Assembly (NCBI GenBank): GCA_020829485.1
Contig: JAIVFU010000018.1
Location: forward strand, 1 to 64,000
Direction: 5' to 3'
DNA length: 64,000 nucleotides
Source: Nostoc sp. CHAB 5834
Lineage (GTDB): Bacteria > Cyanobacteriota > Cyanobacteriia > Cyanobacteriales > Nostocaceae
Shown one piece after another: positions 9,139 to 17,756 of the stretch; the first letter of the stretch is position 1, and each line of letters starts with the position of its first letter. Position numbers and translations under genes: made by a program. The notes below the pieces were generated by a model. That model made no database searches and had not been told where the DNA came from. It saw nothing but the letters and a program-made list of their open reading frames with translations.

Positions 9139-10023
9139 ATGGCAGTGCGTCAAGATACAATCTGGGAACGTTTTTTATCCCCTATAGTGCATCTTTTGAT
9201 TGATGAAGACGGGTTACGGCGTTACGCTGATAATATTGACTGGGAGAAAGAGTGCGATCGCTATCGACGAGATGATGTGATAATTCCGGCGTACTACAGC
9301 AGTCAAAATTTTCACGGGATTGCAGGCGGATATCTCAATTACGGTGCAGCAGTTAGTTACGATCCAATTACCCAATATGTAGTACCGCCTAATGAAACTA
9401 TTGTCCGTCAGGCTTTAATTGATGCCGTCAAGGTAAAACCACGACGCATACTCGATTTAGGCTGCGGTACAGGTTCCACTACTTTAATGCTAAAGCAAGC
9501 TTTCCCCGAAGCGGAAGTTATTGGTTTGGATTTATCACCATATATGCTGGTAAGGGCAGAAGATAAAGCTAGAAATGCTGGTTTAGATATAGTCTGGCAA
9601 CACGGGAATGCAGAAAAAACAGGTTTTAGAGATGCAACATTTGACTTAGTGACAGCTTCTTTGCTATTCCACGAAACACCAGATGCGGTGTCTCTAGCAA
9701 TTCTGCGCGAAAGCTTCCGGTTGCTGGTAGCTGGAGGGCAAGTATTAATTCTAGATGGGAATCAGAAGACTCTGCGTCAGTTAGAATGGCTTAATGATGT
9801 TTTTGAGGAGCCATATATTCGTGAGTATGCTGCTGGTAGCGTGGACGCGAATATGGGTGCAGCCGGATTTGAAGCTGTGCGATCGCACGATGTATGGTGG
9901 ATAAATCAGGTAACTAGCGGCATTAAACCAATAGCAACCGAAAATGTCCGTCAGTATACTCCCACATCAATAGATAATGATTTGGAGGGACTTGGATCTC
10001 CAGCATTTGGCATAAGGGCATGA
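9139..10023 (+). CDS. Class I SAM-dependent methyltransferase
   Basis: 294 residues. The SAM-binding motif RRILDLGCGTGSTTLML is at about residue 101, followed by AEVIGLDLSPYMLVRA (acidic ribose-binding residue) and FDLVTASLLFHETP (motif IV). The N-terminal hundred residues (YYSSQNFHGIAGGYLNYG) are typical of a cyanobacterial group of small-molecule methyltransferases. Substrate unknown. The stop overlaps the next gene's start by four bases (ATGA), so the methyltransferase and the HAD enzyme are translationally coupled and probably act on linked substrates. Confidence 0.85.
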   Translation: MAVRQDTIWERFLSPIVHLLIDEDGLRRYADNIDWEKECDRYRRDDVIIPAYYSSQNFHGIAGGYLNYGAAVSYDPITQYVVPPNETIVRQALIDAVKVKPRRILDLGCGTGSTTLMLKQAFPEAEVIGLDLSPYMLVRAEDKARNAGLDIVWQHGNAEKTGFRDATFDLVTASLLFHETPDAVSLAILRESFRLLVAGGQVLILDGNQKTLRQLEWLNDVFEEPYIREYAAGSVDANMGAAGFEAVRSHDVWWINQVTSGIKPIATENVRQYTPTSIDNDLEGLGSPAFGIRA

Positions 10024-10748
10024 GTTTAAAGGCAGTTCTCTTTGATTTTAATGGTGTCATCATTAACGATGAGCCAATCCACCTGCAACTGATAGATGAG
10101 ATTCTCATTGAAGAAAATCTCCAACCCCAACGGGTGAGTGAGCGTCAAGCTTCTTTAGGACGCAGCGATCGCGCTTGTTTTGGGCAACTACTAGCTAATC
10201 GTGGTAGAGTCGCTAACGAAAGCTATTTAACTCAGTTGCTGTACCGCAAAGCCCAAGCCTATGTGGTGGAATTAGAGAAAATCGAGAAACTGCCTTTATA
10301 TCCAGGCGTAGAAGACTTAATATTTCAAGTGCGATCGCGGAATCTGAAACTAGGATTAGTTAGTGGCGCGATTCGCCAAGAAATAGAATTAGTACTCAAT
10401 CGAGCTAAACTAGCCGAACATTTTAAAATTATCGTCGCAGGTGATGACATTACCACCAGTAAACCAGAACCCGATGGTTATCTACTGGCAGTGAAACGCC
10501 TAAATAAAAAATATCCAGAATTGAATCTGCAACCACACGAGTGTCTGGCAATTGAAGATACTCCAGCAGGTATCGAAGCAGCGAAGCGATCGCACATGCA
10601 AGTTGTCGGTGTAGCGAATACTTACCCATTCCACATGCTCCAGCGCTGCTGTAACTGGACTGTTGATTATCTCAGTGATTTGGAACTCGAACGTGTGCAG
10701 AAGCTTTATTCTCAAAAACAGCCTCAACCTTCGATAACTGAATGTTAG
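10020..10748 (+). CDS. HAD-superfamily hydrolase (IA, beta-PGM-like)
   Basis: 242 residues. Core motifs are VLFDFNGVIIND at the N-terminus, LVSGA (motif II Ser) and TSKPEPDGYLLA (motif III Lys), with the acidic motif IV in CLAIEDTPAGIEAA. The cap lies between motif I and II, as in beta-phosphoglucomutase-like enzymes. Motif I has Asp9 but Asn11 in place of the usual second aspartate, the general acid/base in phosphatases and mutases. It overlaps the methyltransferase by ATGA. Likely a phosphatase-like partner of unknown substrate. Confidence 0.85.
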   Translation: MSLKAVLFDFNGVIINDEPIHLQLIDEILIEENLQPQRVSERQASLGRSDRACFGQLLANRGRVANESYLTQLLYRKAQAYVVELEKIEKLPLYPGVEDLIFQVRSRNLKLGLVSGAIRQEIELVLNRAKLAEHFKIIVAGDDITTSKPEPDGYLLAVKRLNKKYPELNLQPHECLAIEDTPAGIEAAKRSHMQVVGVANTYPFHMLQRCCNWTVDYLSDLELERVQKLYSQKQPQPSITEC

Positions 10749-10813
10749 AATACTATATGGTGATGGTGTATTGAGTTAATGAGTAATATTACTCTTGACT
10801 TTGCACAGATTTT

Positions 10814-10886
10814 GGGGAATTAGCTCAGTTGGTAGAGTGCTGCGATCGCACCGCAGAGGCCATCGGTTCAAATCCGTTATTCTCCA
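10814..10886 (+). tRNA. tRNA-Ala (anticodon CGC)
   Basis: Full cloverleaf in 73 nt with no encoded CCA. Acceptor GGGGAAT pairs with ATTCTCC and includes the G3-U70 pair that is the alanine identity element. D arm GCTC/GAGT, anticodon stem CTGCG/CGCAG, loop ATCGCAC with anticodon CGC at 10847-10849. The T loop TTCAAAT closes with one U-U mismatch at 50-64. The anticodon arm contains the octamer GCGATCGC (HIP1). It reads GCG alanine codons. Confidence 0.88.
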
Positions 10887-10951
10887 TTTGTCCATTTTTT
10901 CCAAGTTCAGGGGCAGAACTTACGTATTTTCGCGGCTTTCAGCAATTAAAT

Positions 10952-11007
10952 CAGTTTTAAAGAATTATTGTCCAGAGTTGAAACCAGTTTTAAAGAATTA
11001 TTGTCCA
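10952..11007 (+). repeat. 23-bp direct repeat, two copies
   Basis: CAGTTTTAAAGAATTATTGT plus CCA occurs at 10952-10974 and again at 10985-11007, 33 bp apart. It lies in the gap after the tRNA. Local duplication, no function evident. Confidence 0.7.
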
Positions 11008-11204
11008 AAATCAGCCTGTAAAACTCGGCTCAATATATGGTTGCTAATTTAATTTATTACAGCAAGCCCAAGGCTCTTGAATTACAAGAGTAGCTTTCAA
11101 GCCCTTTATTTGCAGTCTAATTACAAAAATATACTACCTCTTGTTTTGCTGTTTTCACCCAAGCAGAGGCTCCACTACTATATATTATTTAAAATGTCAT
11201 ATTT

Positions 11205-11250
11205 CTAAAAAAAATGCTAGATTTAGCAAATTTTTCGCTAATCTAGCAAA
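11205..11250 (-). terminator. Rho-independent terminator of the Uma2 gene
   Basis: Read on the minus strand: TGCTAGATTAGC, loop, GCTAAATCTAGCA, then eight T residues. It begins 22 bp after the stop of the gene at 11272. Confidence 0.75.
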
Positions 11251-11271
11251 CCTAAATTATTTACAGGAAGT

Positions 11272-12042
11272 CTAATCTTCTGGCTCAATTCCCGCCGCCC
11301 GCAATTGTGCTGCTAGTCGTTCAGCACGTTGGCGTTCTTGTTCAGCACGTTGGCGTTCCTGTTCAGCGCGTTGGCGTTCTTGTTCAGTGCGTTGGCGTTC
11401 TTGTTCGGCTAATTCTGTTCCCCAAGGTAAAAGGTTTCCTTGTTCATCCCACCACCTTAACCACTTTCCTGTGCGGTTTTCACGAGTACCTTGCGACACT
11501 CCAAGGTAAAGATTCATTTCTGCGATCCAGTAGCGTTGATTTTCATCAGGCTCTTGCAAAATGTACTGTTCTGTGGTTTTTAGGCGATACATCTCTAAAC
11601 TGCCGCTATCTGGTTCAAAGATGATGTAGTTTGGTACTTTTAAAATGCGTTCGTAGAAAAACCATTTTCCTGGGGGATATGTCGCTTTGATAGAATACTC
11701 TGTCTCCTGTGTATCGGAAACAAATTCCATCACAATTACGGGAATGTCACCCTGTAATTGAGGGGTGTAACTGCGTATTACTTCTTCTCTACTAACATTA
11801 ATTTTGGCAATGAAAGCCCAATCAGGGGCTTTAATGACCATTTTGTTGTTTAAAGTGGCACAAATGCCGTAATTAGTTGTTGTTAGGGCGTTAGCTGAAA
11901 TTTTTCCGGCTAATTGTAGGCTTTCTGTGAGTGCAGCGGCTAAAGCTGGTTGGTTGATGTTATCCACTGGATCGTCTGGTAGTTTGTAATCATCGGGTAG
12001 TTTTTCCCAAGTGATTTGGTAGTCTTGGGTGAGGGTTGTCAT
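11272..12042 (-). CDS. Uma2-family (DUF820) endonuclease-like protein
   Basis: 256 residues. Uma2 proteins have a PD-(D/E)XK-type nuclease fold and are strongly multiplied in cyanobacteria; their role is unproven. Matching parts are LPDDYKLPDDPVDNINQPAL near the start, IVMEFVSDTQETE (acidic active-site region) and IFEPDSGSLEMYRL. The C-terminus is a charged coiled coil of about 50 residues built from four near-identical EQERQRAE/T units, which the DNA also shows as a short tandem repeat (11320-11400). The ending LRAAGIEPED is common in this family. Monocistronic with its own terminator. Confidence 0.8.
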   Translation of the reverse strand: MTTLTQDYQITWEKLPDDYKLPDDPVDNINQPALAAALTESLQLAGKISANALTTTNYGICATLNNKMVIKAPDWAFIAKINVSREEVIRSYTPQLQGDIPVIVMEFVSDTQETEYSIKATYPPGKWFFYERILKVPNYIIFEPDSGSLEMYRLKTTEQYILQEPDENQRYWIAEMNLYLGVSQGTRENRTGKWLRWWDEQGNLLPWGTELAEQERQRTEQERQRAEQERQRAEQERQRAERLAAQLRAAGIEPED

Positions 12043-12129
12043 GGCGGGTTTTCCTTTGGTGTGTAAAAGGGACTGTTGAGTTAGGAGTGAAGAGTTAGGA
12101 GTTATTCTCCCTCATCTCCCCGGTTATCC

Positions 12130-13656
12130 TTACTCATCTTCATCGGGTTCTAAATCGTCGGCTGTCAATTCCTGATGGGGGATGGCGGCGATAATCGCAT
12201 CTATTACTTTAGATACTGGTAATATTTCAATATTAAGGTCGGGAAATTTTGTCCCTTTTGGGACGATCGCTCGTTTAAATCCCAACTTAGCAGCTTCTTT
12301 TAACCGAAGTTCCATTTGGGAAACCGATCGCACTTGTCCGCCTAACCCAACTTCACCGATTAATACTGTACCGGGATCGACTATGCGATCGCGGAAACTA
12401 GCTACAATTGCGATCGCAATTCCCAAATCTACCGCAGGTTCTTCCACATTCAACCCACCCGCAGAAGCAACGTAAGAATCCAATTTCGACATGGGAATTC
12501 CCACCCGTTTTTCTAAGACGGCAAGAATTTGCACCAAGCGGTTGTAATCTACGCCAGTACCAGCACGACGGGGTGACGGGTAGCTGGTGGGACTCACTAA
12601 AGCTTGCAATTCCACAACGATGGGGCGAGTGCCTTCGCAAGCAACCACAATTGCCGTACCCGGTGCGGGATCGTCACGGTTGCCTAAAAATAGCTCTGAG
12701 GGGTTGGAGACTTCCCGTAGTCCCTCCGCCACCATTTCAAAGATGCCGATTTCGTGAGTTGCGCCGAAGCGGTTTTTGACTGTCCGTAATAACCGATGGG
12801 AGGCAAAGCGATCGCCTTCAAAATACAACACAGTATCGACTAAATGTTCTAAAACTTTTGGCCCTGCGATCGCTCCTTCTTTGGTAACGTGTCCCACAAT
12901 CAGCATGGTGACATCTTCGTGCTTCGCCACCTTCATCAGTGCTGCGGTACATTCCCGTACCTGAGCTACCGAACCTGGTGCAGAAGTCAGCGCTGGAAAA
13001 AACACCGTTTGGATACTATCAATCACCGCCACGTTTGGCTTGAGAGAGTCTATTTCCCGTAAAATTTCTTCTAAATCTGTTTCGGGCAATACATATAAAT
13101 CTGCACCTATACTGTCAGGGTCTATAGGAAGTGTAGTCTCTACTACTACTGTAACATTCTCCTCATTCACCACACTTAGGGTTTTTGATACTCCCAAACG
13201 GGAAGCTCGTAATTTTACCTGCTGTCCCGATTCTTCACCAGTTACGTAAAGGATGCGGTATTTCTGTGCTAATTGATTTGATACTTGCAATAATAAAGTT
13301 GATTTACCAATGCCCGGATCACCACCAATCAGCACCATAGAGCCAGGGACAATCCCACCACCAAGTACCCGATCTAATTCTTCATAACCAGACTCCCATC
13401 GGGCAATTTGGCGATCTGTAATTTGGTCAAATGTTAAGGAAGCTCGTGCTTTAGCTGGTTTGGAGTGAGATTTGCCATTGCTTTGAGCCGATTGCCAACT
13501 ACTCACTCCCCCGCGACTGGGTACATCTACTGAGGATTGAATCGAAATTTGTTCTTCTAGAGAGTTGTAAGTACCGCAAGCTGGACACTTACCAAACCAC
13601 TGGGGCGATTCTGCTCCACATTCATTACAAGTAAAAAAGGTTTTTGGCTTTGCCAT
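12130..13656 (-). CDS. radA: DNA repair protein RadA (Sms)
   Basis: 508 residues. A RecA-related, DnaB-like ATPase that drives branch migration in recombinational repair. Visible: four-cysteine zinc finger CNECGAESPQWFGKCPACG, Walker A GGDPGIGKST at about residue 108, the RadA-specific VKNRFGATHE (KNRFG) motif, and a C-terminal Lon-like domain with GLNVEEPAVDLGIAIAI. The tail is acidic (DDLEPDEDE). Length and order are normal. Upstream is an AT-rich divergent spacer shared with rpaB. Confidence 0.95.
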   Translation of the reverse strand: MAKPKTFFTCNECGAESPQWFGKCPACGTYNSLEEQISIQSSVDVPSRGGVSSWQSAQSNGKSHSKPAKARASLTFDQITDRQIARWESGYEELDRVLGGGIVPGSMVLIGGDPGIGKSTLLLQVSNQLAQKYRILYVTGEESGQQVKLRASRLGVSKTLSVVNEENVTVVVETTLPIDPDSIGADLYVLPETDLEEILREIDSLKPNVAVIDSIQTVFFPALTSAPGSVAQVRECTAALMKVAKHEDVTMLIVGHVTKEGAIAGPKVLEHLVDTVLYFEGDRFASHRLLRTVKNRFGATHEIGIFEMVAEGLREVSNPSELFLGNRDDPAPGTAIVVACEGTRPIVVELQALVSPTSYPSPRRAGTGVDYNRLVQILAVLEKRVGIPMSKLDSYVASAGGLNVEEPAVDLGIAIAIVASFRDRIVDPGTVLIGEVGLGGQVRSVSQMELRLKEAAKLGFKRAIVPKGTKFPDLNIEILPVSKVIDAIIAAIPHQELTADDLEPDEDE

Positions 13657-13826
13657 TCTTAAATCTTATTAAATAATCTTAATATTTACTTAATTCTTGA
13701 AAAAAACTAAAAACTAATAACAGTGGTATTTAGAGCTTTTTCCAAATCAATTCATGGAATGATATCTTAATATTATGGTATTAAAAATTAATCATGTAAA
13801 TTTTTAGTCAAGGAGTCTAGAGAAAC

Positions 13827-14555
13827 TTGGAAAGTCATAAAGAAAAAATCTTGGTGGTAGACGACGAAGCCAGCATTCGCCGGATTTTGGAAACGCGCCT
13901 TTCCATGATTGGCTACGATGTAGTGACGGCTGGTGACGGGGAAGAAGCTTTGGAAATTTTTCGCAAAACTGAGCCTGACCTGGTAGTTTTAGATGTAATG
14001 ATGCCAAAGCTAGACGGCTATGGTGTATGTCAAGAATTACGAAAAGAATCAGATGTCCCCATTATTATGCTAACAGCATTAGGTGATGTAGCCGATCGCA
14101 TCACCGGATTAGAATTAGGTGCTGATGACTATGTAGTTAAACCATTTTCCCCCAAGGAGCTAGAAGCCCGAATTCGCTCGGTGCTGCGGCGGGTAGATAA
14201 AAATGGTGCTTCTGGTATTCCCAGTTCTGGGGTAATTCATGTCGCCAATATTAAAATCGATACGAATAAGCGACAAGTCTACAAAGGCGATGAGCGGATT
14301 CGATTGACGGGTATGGAGTTCAGCTTGTTAGAGTTGTTAGTCAGTCGCTCTGGAGAAGCTTTTTCTCGTTCGGAAATTTTACAGGAAGTTTGGGGTTATA
14401 CACCAGAACGTCATGTAGATACCCGTGTAGTAGATGTGCATATATCACGTTTGCGGGCAAAGTTAGAAGATGATCCTAGCAACCCAGAATTGATTCTCAC
14501 CGCGCGGGGTACTGGTTATCTTTTCCAGCGAATTATTGAACCAGGGGAGGAGTGA
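13827..14555 (+). CDS. rpaB: OmpR-type response regulator RpaB
   Basis: 242 residues. RpaB is the essential cyanobacterial regulator of light-stress and photosynthesis genes (with the kinase Hik33/NblS). Receiver: VVDDEASIRR, phospho-acceptor in VVLDVMMPKLDG, conserved Thr in IIMLTALGD and Lys in VVKPFSPKE. A winged-helix DNA-binding domain follows (RLTGMEFSLLELL, VDTRVVDVHISRLRAKLED, GTGYLF). The start is TTG at 13827, since AAGGAG lies at 13811-13816 and no ATG precedes the receiver in frame. The kinase gene is not adjacent. Confidence 0.93.
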   Translation: MESHKEKILVVDDEASIRRILETRLSMIGYDVVTAGDGEEALEIFRKTEPDLVVLDVMMPKLDGYGVCQELRKESDVPIIMLTALGDVADRITGLELGADDYVVKPFSPKELEARIRSVLRRVDKNGASGIPSSGVIHVANIKIDTNKRQVYKGDERIRLTGMEFSLLELLVSRSGEAFSRSEILQEVWGYTPERHVDTRVVDVHISRLRAKLEDDPSNPELILTARGTGYLFQRIIEPGEE

Positions 14556-14657
14556 GGAGATGAGGCAGGGGGAAAGAGGGCAGGGGGAGCAGGGGAGGCA
14601 GGGGGAGAAGAACTATTAATTATTGTCCAATGCCCAATGACTAATGACTAATGACTA
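14556..14657. repeat. Purine-rich and heptamer repeats between rpaB and next gene
   Basis: GGGGGAGCAGGGGAGGCAGG-type purine runs at 14556-14612, then tandem CTAATGA heptamers up to 14658. The last heptamer provides the ATG of the following gene. Confidence 0.75.
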
Positions 14658-15296
14658 ATGACCAAACCTGATCCTAATCGAGTTTTGCGGCGTCTACCCA
14701 TTGTCGTGGGTGGGCTAGGCGCTGTACTTTTGCTGATTAACCGTTTATTGACACCAGAACTAACTCAATCTCAATCGCGTGGTGATGTGGTGGGTGTGAT
14801 TTTGAGTGCAGTGTTAATTTTGACGGGTTTAATTTGGCAGCAAGTTCAGCCGCGATCGCCTGATACTGTAGAACTAATTGGTGAAGTTGGTTTTGTACTA
14901 GCAGCAGATTTACCTGAAGCCGTGAAAACAGAGCTAGCTTGGGCATCTCATTTATTGTTGACTAATACAGTAACGCGATCGCTGGTGGTTTATTATCAAG
15001 GTAAAGTTTTGTTGCGTCGCGGGATTCTGAGTACTAAATCTGAGGTTGTACCAGGAGTAATCTTAAAACAGGTACTCGAAAAACAAAAGCCGATTTATCT
15101 AGTTGCGCTAAAAGTATATCCGGGTAGGCTTGAATTTGATTATTTACCAGAAAACACTCAAGGTGTAATTTGTCAACCTATTGGTAAGCAAGGTGTTCTA
15201 ATTTTGGGCGCGAATGCTCCTCGCAGCTACACCACACAAGATGAAAACTGGATTGCCGGAATTGCTGATAAATTAGCCGTTACTCTTGGCTCTTAG
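14658..15296 (+). CDS. Cofactor assembly of complex C subunit B (CCB2/CCB4-like)
   Basis: 212 residues. CCB proteins attach haem c' (ci) to cytochrome b6 of the b6f complex (family knowledge). Two hydrophobic helices are present: about residues 11-27 (LPIVVGGLGAVLLLINRLL) and 43-60 (VVGVILSAVLILTGLIWQQ), then a soluble domain with ELAWASHLLLTNTVTRSLVV and GVICQPIGKQGVLILGAN, typical of the CCB2_CCB4 family. The ATG is created by the end of a TAATGAC repeat array, so the leader is repetitive and lacks a normal ribosome site. It may be cotranscribed with rpaB, 102 bp upstream. Confidence 0.8.
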   Translation: MTKPDPNRVLRRLPIVVGGLGAVLLLINRLLTPELTQSQSRGDVVGVILSAVLILTGLIWQQVQPRSPDTVELIGEVGFVLAADLPEAVKTELAWASHLLLTNTVTRSLVVYYQGKVLLRRGILSTKSEVVPGVILKQVLEKQKPIYLVALKVYPGRLEFDYLPENTQGVICQPIGKQGVLILGANAPRSYTTQDENWIAGIADKLAVTLGS

Positions 15297-15391
15297 CTGA
15301 TTCGCTAGTTTAGAATTCAATCTAAAACCAGCAATCCAAAATCTAAAATCGTTCGACTGAGCGTAGCCGAAGTCTAAAATCTAAAATTCAA

Positions 15392-16312
15392 TCACCAAGA
15401 AGTCAAAAAATTCCACCCTTCTTTTTCTTCCAGTGTTTTTCCTTCTTCTTCTTTTTCTTCCGCTTCTTCCGGTGTCTTTAAATTTTTCTGTTGAATTACA
15501 TTCTCATATTCTCCTGAATCAACCCATTTCAATAACTCACCAGCCCGCATAACTACCCACGAAAGTCCAGGTTCTGTATAGCTTAATATTTTTGTAACCT
15601 TATCAATACTTTCAAAATTATTCGATGCAAACTCACGGGCTTGGACTAGGAAATCTTCAATTACAGCAGTAGTCAAGTACTCATCTGGTAAACCTGCGAT
15701 TTTCATCAGTGTAGTAGTTGCTACATTTATATCCTGACAAGCAAGCATTGCAGCGCGATCGGCAGTGAACCTAGCCATCATTCGCCAATTATACAAAGCT
15801 AGTTCCATACCACTAGCTACCAAGCCACCAACCCCCAGTGTGGTACTGTTCAACAAATTTTTCAAACTTGGCATAACAATTGCCATTTGGTGATAAACCA
15901 TGTGCTGACTCTTGATACGAGCGATTTCGTGTCCAAAAACGTAAATCAACTCATCTGCGCCAAGCCACTCCATTGCATCTAAATTTATACCGACAAGGGG
16001 TTTTTCTACGCCAACAATGTAGGTTTGGATGTGGCCTGTACCTCGAAACAGATACAATTCTGGAAGTGGAGCAACATCAAGAATTTGGCAGGTTTCTACA
16101 AATTTCTCATGCAATTGAGGAAAATTATGGGATGAAATTCTGATTTCACTACCAAGGCTTTGTAGCCTGAGTAAGCGATCAATGCCGTATTCGTTACTTT
16201 TTTTGAGTAGCAGCGAGACACCGGGCATATTTTGCAAAGAAGCCAAGGCTTTGCGATCAAAAGGGTGTTCGTAGGCTGCTGAACTCAGTCCAGTTAAAAT
16301 TTTTCTCGTCAT
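15392..16312 (-). CDS. M48-family peptidase relative with altered zinc motif
   Basis: 306 residues. The sequence around GINLDAMEWLGADELIYVF, the helix GHEIARIKSQHMVYHQMA and the distal YNWRMMARFTADRAAMLACQ (RFTADRAA zinc-ligand region) place it in the M48 membrane-peptidase family. The HExxH zinc motif reads HEIAR: CGT stands where His (CAT or CAC) is expected. A peptidase would lack one zinc ligand, so it may be inactive or use another residue. The C-terminus is an acidic, Glu/Lys-rich tail (EEAEEKEEEGKTLEEKEG). Monocistronic. Confidence 0.8.
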   Translation of the reverse strand: MTRKILTGLSSAAYEHPFDRKALASLQNMPGVSLLLKKSNEYGIDRLLRLQSLGSEIRISSHNFPQLHEKFVETCQILDVAPLPELYLFRGTGHIQTYIVGVEKPLVGINLDAMEWLGADELIYVFGHEIARIKSQHMVYHQMAIVMPSLKNLLNSTTLGVGGLVASGMELALYNWRMMARFTADRAAMLACQDINVATTTLMKIAGLPDEYLTTAVIEDFLVQAREFASNNFESIDKVTKILSYTEPGLSWVVMRAGELLKWVDSGEYENVIQQKNLKTPEEAEEKEEEGKTLEEKEGWNFLTSW

Positions 16313-16681
16313 GGGTTTTGAGCTTTATTTTGGAGTGTTTGGGAAGTTCAGTTACTCAGTACGAACCGCTTGTGCTGTCACTACGCCTGTGGTTATGGGT
16401 TTGGGTAGTAAACAAAACGCAAGTAAGGTGCTTGCTGTTCAGTTTTTTGAACAGTATAAATCGCATCTGTCTAGCAACTTAATTAGTCCCCACAACCGAC
16501 AATTACCAAGACGAGCCAAGCCAAGAACGATATAGAGAGAGATTTTACCAGATTGAACTAGAAAATCATATTTGGTTCAGGTGGAAATCTAAGCAAGCAT
16601 TTTTCTGCTTCTCGTCCAGATACAATATGCATTAGGGGCGCACAGTTGTACGTCCCTAATCGGAAATTTAGAAATTTATCT
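16313..16681. other. Gene-free divergent spacer
   Basis: 369 bp between the divergent M48-like and DUF456 genes. No convincing ORF, RNA or repeat seen. Both promoters should be here. Confidence 0.5.
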
Positions 16682-17200
16682 ATGCAAATTATTTATTGGC
16701 TATTACTGGCTGTAATGGTTGTGGGTATCATTGGTGCTGTAGTTCCTGCCATTCCTGGTAGCAGCTTAATTTTAATTGCAATTATCGTCTGGGGAATCGT
16801 TAGTAGTTCCTTTGCAGCTATCAAGATTCCCTTAATTGTGACGGTTATAGTTTTACTGCTCAGTGTTGGAGTGGATTTTTTAGCTAGTTATGTGGGGGCA
16901 AAACAAGCCGGAGCGAGCAAGTGGGGGCAAATTGGTGCAATTGTCGGTTTGGTAGTGGGTTTTTTGGGATTATTGCCAACGCTGCCCTTTGGTGGCCCAC
17001 TGTTAGGAATTTTACTAGGCCCGCTTTTGGGAGCAATTATCGGTGAGTATCTTTACCGACGTGAATTTGGGTTGGCGGTTAAGGCGGGTATAGGAATTGT
17101 AGTCGGCTCTTTGGTTGGAAATTTGATTCAAGGGCTGTTAGCGATCGCCGCAGTTGTAGTTTTCGTTGTTACAACTTGGCCCCAGGTATTTGGCTCTTAG
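16682..17200 (+). CDS. DUF456 membrane protein
   Basis: 172 residues from the ATG at 16682 (MQIIYWLLL); a TTG 12 codons upstream is a weaker alternative because its extension is not hydrophobic. Nearly all is membrane: residues 2-25, 27-45, 47-70, a glycine-rich repeat-like pair around GAIVGLVVGFLGLLPTLPFG and GPLLGILLGPLLGAIIGEYL, and a last helix at the C-terminus. The pattern and VGAKQAGASKWGQIGAI loop are characteristic of DUF456, function unknown. Confidence 0.85.
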   Translation: MQIIYWLLLAVMVVGIIGAVVPAIPGSSLILIAIIVWGIVSSSFAAIKIPLIVTVIVLLLSVGVDFLASYVGAKQAGASKWGQIGAIVGLVVGFLGLLPTLPFGGPLLGILLGPLLGAIIGEYLYRREFGLAVKAGIGIVVGSLVGNLIQGLLAIAAVVVFVVTTWPQVFGS

Positions 17201-17756
17201 CAATTCCAAAGGTCTAGCATATTTGAGAAGAGTAATAAATAGCTAGCAGTTAGCTATTTATTACAAATATGCAATTTGATAAAAAAGACTATCCATAATA
17301 AACAAACACAGAGGTTCCTCTCCTTGATTCTACGAAAGGAACCGTTTAACCAAGTATTTGTAACTAGAGACATTATAGAAGATACACTGCATACTCCATT
17401 TATCTAAAATATGGTTGGGTAATTCTAAGTATATAAAATTACTATTTTGTTGATATTATGTGAACAGCTTTTCTTAAAGCCAGAGCTATTGCCAACAATC
17501 TAAACCTTACGGAGCCTGAAATATACGAAGCGCACATATATAAGAAATTAAAATTTCATGAAGGATAGTAATGCCTTGAAGATGTGATGAAGACCACTCA
17601 GTAAATATTGCAGGCTCTAAGTCTATGTGATTTTATGGAGATAAGAAATACATCATGCAAGTTTCGCTTTCACTGACAGTATTTTCTATAAATTACTGAG
17701 ATTAAAAGTAAAGCAATTGCCTGATTTAAGGTTATTACTAGGAGCCTCAAACAACA
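17201..17756. other. Gene-free stretch before the PEP-CTERM gene
   Basis: 556 bp, AT-rich. It contains the hairpin at 17232-17264 and otherwise no gene or repeat I can identify. AGGAG at 17741 serves the downstream gene. Confidence 0.5.
17232..17264 (+). terminator. Stem-loop after DUF456 gene
   Basis: Perfect 14-bp stem GTAATAAATAGCTA / TAGCTATTTATTAC with a five-base loop, 32 bp after the stop. AT-rich and without a long T run, so terminator activity is uncertain. Confidence 0.5.

Noticed and set aside
10795..11052. Plus-strand frame overlapping the tRNA
   Set aside because: It includes the tRNA and its downstream duplication; no ribosome site or protein-like pattern.
16311..16535. 74-codon frame after the M48-like gene
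   Set aside because: No ribosome site, no family resemblance, overlaps a divergent spacer.
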